Shown here piece by piece: positions 1-7,390 of a stretch of DNA of 64,000 nucleotides. The notes beneath the pieces were generated by a model. That model was not told where the DNA came from. It saw only the letters and a list, made by a program, of their open reading frames with translations, and did no database searches. Every line of letters starts with the position of its first letter. Within the stretch, counting starts at the first letter, position 1. Made by a program: the position numbers and the translations under genes. The stretch is from Flavobacteriaceae bacterium 3519-10 (GTDB lineage Bacteria; Bacteroidota; Bacteroidia; Flavobacteriales; Weeksellaceae): assembly GCA_000023725.1 (NCBI GenBank), contig CP001673.1, positions 1,250,342-1,314,341 on the forward strand, given 5' to 3'.

Positions 1-161
1 CCGATTCCGCTGTCGCCACCGGTGATCAGTGCGGTTTTACCTTCAAGTTTAAGGGTTTGCGCAGATGGCTGGCTGTCGGGTTTGGGTTTCAGGTCTTTTT
101 CGAGCCCCGGCTTAGCCTGAGACTGCCGGGGCCGAATTTCTTTCTTTGAATCTTTCTGCAT
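1..161 (-). CDS. SDR family oxidoreductase, N-terminal part (cut by window edge)
   Basis: The reading frame starts at the ATG at 161 and runs off the left edge, so only 53 residues are seen. The first 36 residues are charged and rich in Lys and Pro (MQKDSKKEIRPRQSQAK), followed by LKLEGKTALITGGDSGIG. That is the first beta strand and the Gly-rich NAD(P) loop (TGGDSGIG) of a short-chain dehydrogenase. A charged N-terminal extension before the Rossmann fold is typical of the YhdG/YdaD-like general-stress subgroup. The substrate cannot be read from this fragment. Confidence 0.8.
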   Translation of the reverse strand, partial: MQKDSKKEIRPRQSQAKPGLEKDLKPKPDSQPSAQTLKLEGKTALITGGDSGI

Positions 162-172
162 GGCGGAAGGTT

Positions 173-337
173 TTATTTTCTGTTTCTGGTAAATAACCAT
201 AAAATAAGGCCGACTACTGCCGCAATTGCAATAACTCCGGTCCACACGCCGGCTTCAAAAATAGCACCGATAGCGTCGCATCCGGTTAATGTCATTAAGG
301 CTAAAGTCACAAGGCTTAGGAACGTAAACTTTTTCAT
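173..337 (-). CDS. Small lipoprotein with C-terminal membrane helix
   Basis: A 54-residue protein starts MKKFTFLSLVTLALMTLTGC, a type II signal with lipobox LTGC. A single hydrophobic helix (VWTGVIAIAAVVGLILWLF) and a positively charged tail (TRNRK) follow. Very short proteins with this layout are common in flavobacteria and often carry unreliable names such as phosphatidate cytidylyltransferase; nothing here supports an enzyme. It lies between the SDR gene and the DUF6526 gene on the same strand. The role is unknown. Confidence 0.6.
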   Translation of the reverse strand: MKKFTFLSLVTLALMTLTGCDAIGAIFEAGVWTGVIAIAAVVGLILWLFTRNRK

Positions 338-375
338 AGTATATATTTTTAAATGTTTGATTTTTAATAGAAATG

Positions 376-813
376 TTACACCCGGTTATGATCTGCGCGC
401 CACTTCGTGATGGCTTTTTTTATTTCGTCGCCCGAAAGTTGTTCATTGAGCGCCCGTCCGAGCAAAACTCTAAATTCGTCATCGTAAGCGAACCGTAAGG
501 CGGCAACCTGCCCGAAATTGAGTTTGCTAATTACTTGGTCGGAATTTTTATTGAACAGTTCGAAATATCGCTGTTTAAATTCCAGCCGGATAATGCGGTT
601 TTGGTTTCCCAGCGCATAATGTTGGCGCAACATTACGGCGACATACATTATTAAAAAAATCACAACTGAAAACAGGATCCAGATCAGTTTATTGGCTTCA
701 TCGTTGAAGATTTTTGTAATGCCGAAAATCAGCAGGACCAACAATGCGGGTAATAAAATAAAATGATGCGGCACGTAAAATTTGCGGTGGTTTGTGTAGT
801 TCTGTTCATTCAT
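376..813 (-). CDS. DUF6526-like membrane protein
   Basis: A 145-residue protein opens MNEQNYTNHRKFYVPHHF, then has two transmembrane helices (about residues 18-35 and 42-62). The next segment, RQHYALGNQNRIIRLEFKQR, is followed by a soluble helical tail ending in KAITKWRADHNRV. The N-terminal NHxxxxxPHH pattern and the RQHYA...RLE segment match my memory of the DUF6526 family of Bacteroidota. No catalytic motif is visible and the function is unknown. It lies downstream of ligD on the same strand with a 77-bp gap. Confidence 0.7.
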   Translation of the reverse strand: MNEQNYTNHRKFYVPHHFILLPALLVLLIFGITKIFNDEANKLIWILFSVVIFLIMYVAVMLRQHYALGNQNRIIRLEFKQRYFELFNKNSDQVISKLNFGQVAALRFAYDDEFRVLLGRALNEQLSGDEIKKAITKWRADHNRV

Positions 814-890
814 AAAAATGAATTATCAAAAATGCTTCCAAAGACCGCGGGAAACGCGTAAAGTGATGAAATCAGGCTGCTGAAACGTAT

Positions 891-2759
891 TTATTTTGCC
901 AAAAGGTCAATCGCCGTCAGCATATCGAATCCTTTGCCGAGCACAGGTTTGAACAGATCACCTTTGGTTTTGAGCCTTTCCATTGCATTTTCTATATTGA
1001 AATCCGTGGGCTTAAGGCCAATTTTAAGTTCGTCCCATTCAATCGGCATCGAGACCGGCGCACCGTTTTTGGGCCTCAGACTGTACACGCTCGCAAGTGT
1101 CTGTCCGCGCCGGTTCTGCAGATAATCGAGGTAGATCTTGCCTTTGTCGCGTTTCTGCAGCGTGCGTTCGAGCGTAGTGATATCGGGAAGTTCCTGCTGT
1201 ACCATCTGCATCATCAGATGCGCGAAATCTTTAACCTGATCAAATGAATACTGCGCGCCTGCCGGAATGTAAATATGAATGCCGGACGAGCCCGACGTTT
1301 TGCAGTAGCCGTCAATCTTTCCTTTATCCATGATTTTTTTTACAACCTGCGCGGTTTCGATGACGTCTTCGAACGTGTTGTTATCGGAAGGATCAAGATC
1401 GAGCACGAGATAATCCGGCTTATCAATAGTCTCAACGCGGCTCGTCCACACATTAAGTTCAATACAGCCCAGATTATTGAGGTAGGCCATCGTCGCTTCG
1501 TTATTGCAAAGGATGTAGTTGATCATCTTGTCGTTGGATTCCGAATGCACTTTTTCGGTTTCGATCCATGAGGGTATTTCGTCTGACGCGTCTTTCTGGT
1601 AGAAACTCATGCCGTCGATGCCGTTCGGGAAGCGGTTCATCGATTGTGGACGGCTCTTGAGATAGGGCAGAATATAGTCTGCAACACTTTGATAATACGA
1701 AATCACGTCGCCTTTGATAACGCCGTCTTTTGGAAAATATATTTTATTCTGGTTCGTAATTTTTACTTCTTGCTTTCCGATTTTTTTGAGTTGCTCATTT
1801 TCGCGTTTCACAGCCGGTTTTTTAATGGGTACAGTGTCAGGAACTTCATTATTCTCTGCCTTTGGTTCTTCTTTGAAGGATAAATCTTTTGGGTTGATAT
1901 CATCGCGAAGGCGCATAAACACGGGATGTCTGAAAATATGATCGTCGGTGAGTTCGGTGAATTTAATTTCGGCGACAAGCTCACGTTTTATCCAGGTCGC
2001 CGCTTCGTTCGTTTTCGGAATTTTTTCGAATGGCGAATCCGAAATGATCAGCGGTTCCATTTTCTTATGAAGTTCAACAAGTATCTTGTCGCTGAAACCC
2101 GTGCCCGTGTGCCCACAGAAAACCAATTCACCGCCCAGATAACGGCCTAAAATAAGTGACCCGAATTTTTTGCGGCCGCCTTTCGGTGCCGTGAACCCGC
2201 AGATCAGTACTTCTTCGGTCTGCAGGCTTTTTATCTTCAGCCAGTCGCCGCTTCGCAGGCCAGGTTGATAGGTGCTTTCAATTTTTTTTGCGATCATGCC
2301 TTCAAGCTCCAAACTTTCGACAAGCCTGTAGAAATCTTCGCCTTTTTCTACAACATGATCGTGATATTTAATAAATTCTGTTTCAACAAGAGCTTCTTTA
2401 AGCAACTCCTTGCGCTGAAGCAGATTCATGTTTTCGGTGGAATGTCCGTTCAGCCAAAGCAAATCAAAAACCTGATAAATTACGGTCAGGTTTGGGTTTT
2501 CGCCAATGCGCTGCAGCCACTGGAAATTGGGTTTGCCTTTATCGTCATACGCAACCAGTTCACCGTCAATCACCATTTCGTGATTTTGAAGCTTTAATGA
2601 ATTTGTTATTTTCCTGAATTTCTCAAGGTAGGAGAGTCCGTTTCGCGAATAAAGCTGAATACCGTTGCGCGTGTCGGCGACGGCGCGGTAGCCGTCCCAT
2701 TTAATCTCAAAAGCCCAGTCGGAGGAACTGAATGGCTTGTCCGCTGTTCCGCAGAGCAT
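891..2759 (-). CDS. ligD: DNA ligase D, ligase and polymerase domains (downstream part of a split ligD)
   Basis: This is the catalytic bulk of the bacterial end-joining ligase. The ligase domain comes first. Its nucleotidyl-transfer motif is EIKWDGYR (Lys of KWDG is the AMP acceptor), followed by DGELVAYD, GMIAKK and the OB-fold region. The C-terminal polymerase/primase domain carries the metal-binding pair in YLVLDLDPSD and the SGIHIYIP segment. The listed ATG at 2759 is internal to the ligase domain: the frame stays open upstream, through the segment translating as YAPALSGEKKLTKYITP, to the A9 run at 2858-2866. The true protein therefore probably begins in the gene at 2825-3439 and is joined by a one-base shift. 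The order phosphoesterase-ligase-polymerase is one of the known LigD layouts. Ku lies immediately upstream. Confidence 0.9.
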   Translation of the reverse strand: MLCGTADKPFSSSDWAFEIKWDGYRAVADTRNGIQLYSRNGLSYLEKFRKITNSLKLQNHEMVIDGELVAYDDKGKPNFQWLQRIGENPNLTVIYQVFDLLWLNGHSTENMNLLQRKELLKEALVETEFIKYHDHVVEKGEDFYRLVESLELEGMIAKKIESTYQPGLRSGDWLKIKSLQTEEVLICGFTAPKGGRKKFGSLILGRYLGGELVFCGHTGTGFSDKILVELHKKMEPLIISDSPFEKIPKTNEAATWIKRELVAEIKFTELTDDHIFRHPVFMRLRDDINPKDLSFKEEPKAENNEVPDTVPIKKPAVKRENEQLKKIGKQEVKITNQNKIYFPKDGVIKGDVISYYQSVADYILPYLKSRPQSMNRFPNGIDGMSFYQKDASDEIPSWIETEKVHSESNDKMINYILCNNEATMAYLNNLGCIELNVWTSRVETIDKPDYLVLDLDPSDNNTFEDVIETAQVVKKIMDKGKIDGYCKTSGSSGIHIYIPAGAQYSFDQVKDFAHLMMQMVQQELPDITTLERTLQKRDKGKIYLDYLQNRRGQTLASVYSLRPKNGAPVSMPIEWDELKIGLKPTDFNIENAMERLKTKGDLFKPVLGKGFDMLTAIDLLAK

Positions 2760-2824
2760 CGGCGTGATGTACTTGGTGAGTTTCTTTTCGCCTGATAATG
2801 CCGGCGCATAGTTTTTGAACCCTT

Positions 2825-3439
2825 TTATCGCCGCTTTTTGCCCGCTGCCGCCACTACTTTTTTTTTGGCGCGAAGATATTCGCTGACTTTAGAATCGGGA
2901 TCTGTATTTTCCTCAGCATCATAATGATCGGCTGCAAATTCATCTTTATGTTTAATGAGCAGCCACGGGTTGCCATCTTCTGCGTTTTTAATTTTTACGA
3001 GCGCGAATTCACCCTTCAGCTTTTTCCCGTGCATAATAATTTTAACCGAACCGCTCTTCAACTCCTGCTGCATCGTCTGGTCATCGGTTCTACCGGAGAC
3101 TTTATTTAAAGGCTCATAGGTTCCTTCATCCCAAATCTCCACTTCGCCGGCGCCGTAATTTCCTTCAGGAATTGATCCTTCAAAAGTTCTGTAATCAAAC
3201 GGATGGTCTTCCACCATCATCCCTAGACGTTTATCTGCAGGATTTAGGGAAGGCCCTTTGGGTACCGCCCAACTTTTGAGTACGCCGTCCATCTCCAGAC
3301 GGAAATCGTAATGAAGACGGCTCGCCGCATGCCTTTGCACCACAAATTTGAGTTTTCCTTTTGAACTTTTTATTTTGCCTTCGGGCTCAGCAGTCTGCTC
3401 AAAATCGCGTTTTTTATTGTATTCTTCGAGGTTTTTCAT
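2825..3439 (-). CDS. ligD: DNA ligase D, 3'-phosphoesterase domain (upstream part of split ligD)
   Basis: A 204-residue frame holds the LigD phosphoesterase module. FVVQRHAASRLHYDFRLEMD supplies the metal-binding His residues, followed by KSWAVPKGPS, EDHPFDYRTFEGSIPEGNYG and WLLIKHKDEFA. This enzyme trims 3' phosphates and ribonucleotides at breaks before ligation. The frame ends AKKKVVAAAGKKRR and stop, just after an A9 run. A tenth A would give a Ser/Gly linker (KKKSSGGSGQKAAIKGF) leading straight into the ligase domain. I therefore read this and the gene at 891-2759 as one LigD of about 855 residues, broken by a frameshift or joined by slippage. A separate PE protein is the alternative. 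Confidence 0.88.
   Translation of the reverse strand: MKNLEEYNKKRDFEQTAEPEGKIKSSKGKLKFVVQRHAASRLHYDFRLEMDGVLKSWAVPKGPSLNPADKRLGMMVEDHPFDYRTFEGSIPEGNYGAGEVEIWDEGTYEPLNKVSGRTDDQTMQQELKSGSVKIIMHGKKLKGEFALVKIKNAEDGNPWLLIKHKDEFAADHYDAEENTDPDSKVSEYLRAKKKVVAAAGKKRR
2858..2866 (-). other. A9 homopolymer at the ligD frame break
   Basis: On the coding strand nine A residues follow codon GCC. With nine, the phosphoesterase frame stops at 2825; with ten, or a -1 slip, translation runs into the ligase-polymerase frame. A second, shorter A5 run lies at 2835-2839 but gives a less natural linker. This is either a sequencing undercall, a real mutation or a slippage site. Confidence 0.6.
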
Positions 3440-3461
3440 GAGGTTGCTAGTTGAATTCCAG

Positions 3462-4241
3462 TTATCCGGCTTTGGCTTTGCCTGCTTCTAAACTGGCTTT
3501 AAGCTGCGCCATCAGGTCTGTAGCTTTGGACAAAACTTCTTCTTTGGTTTCAATTTTCTTAGTCTTGCCTTTGGCTTTGGCTTCGATGATCTTCATGAGG
3601 TCATCATTATAGGTATTCTTGAATTTTGTAGGATCGAATTTTGTGGCGCGCTGCTTAATCAGCGATTCTGCCATCTCAAGTTCATCATTATTCGGTTTCT
3701 TGGCGGATGGAAGTTTCAAATCCTCAAAACTTCTGATTTCTTCAGGATATCTCATTCGGTTGAGGATCAGTATTTTATCGTCATAAGGACGCACGAGACA
3801 CAGAATTTCTTTTTCTCTTAAAATAAAGGTTCCGATGCCGGCCATCTGCGTTTTGAGCAATGCATTGAGAAGCAATTTATACGCTTCTTCACCGTTTTTT
3901 TGCGGTTCAAGAAAATAGGAAGATTCGAAATAAACGCTGTCGATTTCATGGATATCCACAAACTGCTTGATATTTAGCAACTTGGTTTTTTCCGGATTTA
4001 CCTGTTCGAAATCCTCAGGAGTCAGCACCACGTAACGGTCTTCCAGTTTGTAACCTTTCACGATATCGGCATATTTTACCTCCTTGCCCGTGTTTGCATT
4101 TACTCTTTTAAAATTGATATTGGAATGATCGTCCTTATCCAACATATCAAGATCGAGGTTGCTTTCGCCGGTTGCCGTGTAAAGTTTGATCGGAATATTT
4201 ACGAGTCCGAAACCGATGGCACCGCTCCAAATTGCTCTCAT
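3462..4241 (-). CDS. ku: Ku DNA end-binding protein
   Basis: A 259-residue single-domain bacterial Ku starts MRAIWSGAIGFGLVNIPIKLY, the hallmark N-terminus, with KGYKLEDRYVVLTPEDF and FESSYFLEPQKNGEEAYKLL in the beta-barrel core and a Lys-rich C-terminal tail. Homodimeric Ku rings thread onto broken DNA ends and recruit LigD. It sits 22 bp upstream of ligD on the same strand, giving a complete two-component end-joining locus. It is divergent from xth across an 80-bp gap. Length and start agree with the family. Confidence 0.97.
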   Translation of the reverse strand: MRAIWSGAIGFGLVNIPIKLYTATGESNLDLDMLDKDDHSNINFKRVNANTGKEVKYADIVKGYKLEDRYVVLTPEDFEQVNPEKTKLLNIKQFVDIHEIDSVYFESSYFLEPQKNGEEAYKLLLNALLKTQMAGIGTFILREKEILCLVRPYDDKILILNRMRYPEEIRSFEDLKLPSAKKPNNDELEMAESLIKQRATKFDPTKFKNTYNDDLMKIIEAKAKGKTKKIETKEEVLSKATDLMAQLKASLEAGKAKAG

Positions 4242-4320
4242 AGTGGTGATTTTGAAATCCGTACATCAAAAACTCGTCCAAATGAAGCTGAAGTTTTTAA
4301 CTTTGGATAAATTTGAACCG

Positions 4321-5091
4321 ATGAAAATAGCGACTTATAACGTGAACGGCATCAACGGAAGATTACCGGTTTTGCTGCGCTGGCTGAATGAAAAACAACC
4401 CGATATCGCATGTCTGCAGGAACTGAAGGCGCCGCAGGACAAATTTCCCGAAGCCGCGATTGCGGAGGCTGGTTACGAAGCAGTTTGGGTAGGCCAGAAG
4501 AGCTGGAATGGAGTAGCAGTGCTGTCGAAAATCGGTACTCCCACCGTTTCGCGAACCTCTTTACCCGGCGACGAATCTGATGAAGCCAGCCGCTATCTCG
4601 AAGTGAAGATCGCTGATCTGATTATTGCGTGTCTCTATCTGCCCAACGGAAATCCCGCGCCCGGCCCCAAATTCGATTATAAAATGCAGTGGTTTTCACG
4701 GCTTGACGCTCATGCCGAGATGCTTATCACTTCGGGCAAAAAAGTATTATTGATAGGGGATTTCAATGTGATGCCGACTGAAAAAGACGTCTACAAGCCC
4801 GAAAAATACATCAACGACGCGCTTTTTCATCCTGATGTGCAGGCAGCTTTCCATAACCTGACAGAACAGGGCTGGACAGACGCGATACGCTATCTTTACC
4901 CGGACGAAACCATTTATACGTTTTGGGATTATTTCCGGAATGCTTATCAACGTAATGCGGGTATGAGAATCGATCATTTTCTGCTTTCGGCTGAAGTGCT
5001 GCCGCAACTCAAAAAAGCGGGTGTAGATACTGATGTTCGCGGTTGGGAAAAATCCAGCGACCACGGGCCGGTGTGGATAGAATTAGAGTAG
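4321..5091 (+). CDS. xth: Exodeoxyribonuclease III (AP endonuclease)
   Basis: 256 residues of the exonuclease III/EEP fold. Visible motifs are ATYNVNGI (Asn ligand), LQELK (metal-binding Glu), IGDFNVMPTEKD (catalytic Asp and Asn) and SDHGPVW (catalytic His). It cleaves DNA at abasic sites and removes 3' blocks. I chose the ATG at 4321 because MKIATYNVNGINGR is the usual family start; the same frame is open upstream to 4186, but those residues match nothing. Divergent to Ku/LigD, so this is a small DNA-repair neighbourhood. Convergent with the M28 peptidase across a shared terminator. Confidence 0.95.
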   Translation: MKIATYNVNGINGRLPVLLRWLNEKQPDIACLQELKAPQDKFPEAAIAEAGYEAVWVGQKSWNGVAVLSKIGTPTVSRTSLPGDESDEASRYLEVKIADLIIACLYLPNGNPAPGPKFDYKMQWFSRLDAHAEMLITSGKKVLLIGDFNVMPTEKDVYKPEKYINDALFHPDVQAAFHNLTEQGWTDAIRYLYPDETIYTFWDYFRNAYQRNAGMRIDHFLLSAEVLPQLKKAGVDTDVRGWEKSSDHGPVWIELE

Positions 5092-5117
5092 CCGCTCCGA
5101 TGTTCTGCTAAAATAAA

Positions 5118-5152
5118 AAGACGTTTACAATCTGTAAACGTCTTCTTTTTTT
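5118..5152. terminator. Bidirectional intrinsic terminator between xth and M28 peptidase
   Basis: A perfect 12-bp stem (AAGACGTTTACA / TGTAAACGTCTT) with a 3-base loop is followed by CTTTTTTTT on the plus strand and preceded by A-rich DNA, so it can serve both converging genes. Confidence 0.9.
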
Positions 5153-5162
5153 TGAGTTCTGC

Positions 5163-6713
5163 TTAGTCAAGTCCGCCTTTTCGGGTCGGCTCTTTTACTT
5201 CAGGCCACTTCATCGGTTCGCCGCTGCGCGGGTCGGTCGGTAGTTTGATGCGTTCCGAAGATGTTTTCTCAGCATCTTCACTCGCCATATAAGTAAGGAT
5301 CGCGATCATCGCCACGTTGCTTTTTACGTCATCAAACACGATTTTATCATACGTATCGCGGTTGGTGTGCCATGTGTAATTACCATAACTCCAGTTCAGC
5401 GATCCCAGCATAAACGCTGGTACACCTGCTGCAACAAACGATGCGTGATCGGATCCGCCACCGCCAGGGAAACCCGGAAATGTGGTCTTAATGTCTTTGG
5501 TGAGCTCTTTTGGCACCGCGTTCATCCATCTTCCAAGATAATCATAGGAATTAAGGAAGCCCTGTCCGCTGATGTTGGCAATTCTTCCGGTCCCGTTATC
5601 CTGATTGAAAAGTGCCTGGATTTTCGGCATCTGCTCTTTGTGAGCTGAAACATACGCACGCGAACCGTTCAAGCCTTGTTCTTCACTTCCCCAAAGTCCG
5701 ACAACGATCGTTCTTTTCGGGTTTGGATACAATTTTTTAAGAATTCTTGCGACTTCCATCATCGTAATGGTTCCGGTACCGTTATCTGTCGCTCCGGTTC
5801 CACCATCCCAGGAATCTAAATGCGCTGAAAGAATGATGTATTCATCGGGTTTTTCAGTTCCTTTAATTTCAGCCACCGTATTGAAGGTTGGCGCCATACC
5901 TTTGTCTTTAGAGTTTGCTACGATTTTGAGTTTAGGCGTTGTATTGTTGGCAGTCATTCTGTACAGCTGGCCATAATCTTCAAGGGAAATATCAACAACC
6001 GGAATTTTTTTGGTTCCTGCAGAGAAAATTTTGTTTACGCCAAATCCGCGTGACCAGTTCGATGAAATAATTCCGGCCGCACCTGCAGATTCCAGTTTTG
6101 CATTGAGTGTGCGTGAAGTTTCGCCGGTTGCTTTTATTGAGTTCTGCCACTTTTCAGAAGCTTCCTCAGATTCTTTTTTCATTTTTTCGAATGATTCCGG
6201 CGTTGCAAATTCTTTCCAGTTGTATTCGGGACGGCCTGAAGCCTGATATTGAGAAACCATTACCAACTTTCCTTTCACTTTCGTAAGGAAAGACTGAAAT
6301 TCCGCAGCATTTTTAAATTCAGGCAACATGATTACTTCCGCCGTTAAACCTTTTGCTGAAGTTGCGGGGCTGAACGCCAGCTGCATTCCTTCGATTGATT
6401 TGGCATACGGATATACCATTTCGATACTCGATGTGCCACGTTCCCACGATTTCCATTCGCCCCACTGTTCGTTTCTTGCATCGATTCCCCAGTTTTTGAA
6501 GCGCGCAACCGCCCAGTCGTGCGCCTGCTGCATTTTCGGGCTGCCTACCAGTCTCGGACCAATCCCGTCCAGCAGTTCATAAGCAAGCTGCTCTACCTGG
6601 GAATTTTCATGGGTTTCGGCCATGATCGATTTTACCATCTGGTCGGTGGTCTGTGCATTCAGTCCGGTTGCAAAAACCGTTGAAAACATCATTACTTTAA
6701 CGTAATTCTTCAT
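5163..6713 (-). CDS. Secreted M28 family zinc aminopeptidase
   Basis: 516 residues with a signal peptide ending near NAQTTDQ. A PA-domain-like insert (about residues 125-260) precedes the M28 catalytic core. The core shows AHLDSWDGGTGATDNGTG (His and Asp zinc ligands near residue 299), GSEEQGLNGS (catalytic Glu and zinc Glu near 343), a further Asp in NQDNGTG and the last His in GGGSDHASF (near 421). M28 enzymes release N-terminal amino acids or process peptides outside the cytoplasm. All metal ligands are present, so it should be active. It is a single gene with a terminator downstream. Confidence 0.93.
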   Translation of the reverse strand: MKNYVKVMMFSTVFATGLNAQTTDQMVKSIMAETHENSQVEQLAYELLDGIGPRLVGSPKMQQAHDWAVARFKNWGIDARNEQWGEWKSWERGTSSIEMVYPYAKSIEGMQLAFSPATSAKGLTAEVIMLPEFKNAAEFQSFLTKVKGKLVMVSQYQASGRPEYNWKEFATPESFEKMKKESEEASEKWQNSIKATGETSRTLNAKLESAGAAGIISSNWSRGFGVNKIFSAGTKKIPVVDISLEDYGQLYRMTANNTTPKLKIVANSKDKGMAPTFNTVAEIKGTEKPDEYIILSAHLDSWDGGTGATDNGTGTITMMEVARILKKLYPNPKRTIVVGLWGSEEQGLNGSRAYVSAHKEQMPKIQALFNQDNGTGRIANISGQGFLNSYDYLGRWMNAVPKELTKDIKTTFPGFPGGGGSDHASFVAAGVPAFMLGSLNWSYGNYTWHTNRDTYDKIVFDDVKSNVAMIAILTYMASEDAEKTSSERIKLPTDPRSGEPMKWPEVKEPTRKGGLD

Positions 6714-6857
6714 TCTTAAAAATTTTTAGCGATGAAGATAATTAAATAATTGAGGAATTAAAAATTGCGCACTGATTTTCGGTAAAAAATCCGGGTATCA
6801 GGTAGCATTTTGTATGATCAGGGACCAAAATGGTACGAAGTATGTAACCTGCTTATT

Positions 6858-6887
6858 TTGAAATGCACGATTAAAACCTTATATTTA
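6858..6887 (+). promoter_or_regulatory. Bacteroidota-type promoter for the holin-like gene
   Basis: TTG at 6858-6860, 19 bp spacer, TATATTTA at 6880-6887. This fits the TTG / TAnnTTTG promoter pattern of the phylum except for the last base, and lies about 20 bp before the ATG at 6908. Confidence 0.6.
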
Positions 6888-6907
6888 CAATACTAAAACC
6901 TAAAAAA

Positions 6908-7255
6908 ATGAACATGATTATCCGAATGCTGATTACGGCAGCAGTAGCTTTTTTCCTTACGAAAATCCTTTCCGGCGTACACTTCGACAATTTTGCAACG
7001 GCCATAATTTTCGCTATTGTCTTAGCCGTTCTCAATCTTATCGTGAAACCAATTCTTCACATACTCGGCTTGCCACTCACAATTATTACGCTGGGTCTTT
7101 TTGCATTTGTGATCAATGCGCTGGTAATTCTTATCGCCGATTATTTTATTGACGGAATGATGGTTGACGGCTTCTGGTGGGCGCTCATCTTCAGTATCGC
7201 ACTCTCACTGATTACTTCATTGGTAAGCGGAATCTTTAATTCTGCGGACGATTAA
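6908..7255 (+). CDS. Phage holin family IV-like membrane protein
   Basis: 115 residues made almost entirely of four hydrophobic helices, with the segment NLIVKPILHILGLPLTIITLG between helices two and three. The xxKPxLxxLxLPLxxLTLGLF pattern marks the family of small membrane proteins named for mycobacteriophage holins (phage_holin_4_2). In chromosomes these are not part of prophages and their role is unknown; no phage gene is nearby here. It has its own promoter and terminator. Confidence 0.88.
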   Translation: MNMIIRMLITAAVAFFLTKILSGVHFDNFATAIIFAIVLAVLNLIVKPILHILGLPLTIITLGLFAFVINALVILIADYFIDGMMVDGFWWALIFSIALSLITSLVSGIFNSADD

Positions 7256-7285
7256 TATTTAAGTATAAATAATTCAAGAATAACC

Positions 7286-7319
7286 TGTGCTGTCGGTGCT
7301 TTCCGGCAGCACATTTTTT
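7286..7319 (+). terminator. Intrinsic terminator after the holin-like gene
   Basis: An 11-bp stem with one T-G wobble (TGTGCTGTCGG / CCGGCAGCACA) and loop TGCTTT is followed by six T residues. Confidence 0.88.
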
Positions 7320-7390
7320 ATAGCTTAATTTTTTATCTTTGCTGAAAGCGGCTTCAACCTGAATCTGCGGTATTTTTAATTTTATTTTCT

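Noticed and set aside
2606..2809. Separate small gene in the ligD gap
   Set aside because: It is an alternate frame of the ligase-domain start with no protein-like composition.
6908..7255. Prophage marker (holin)
   Set aside because: Chromosomal family of small membrane proteins; no phage genes around it.
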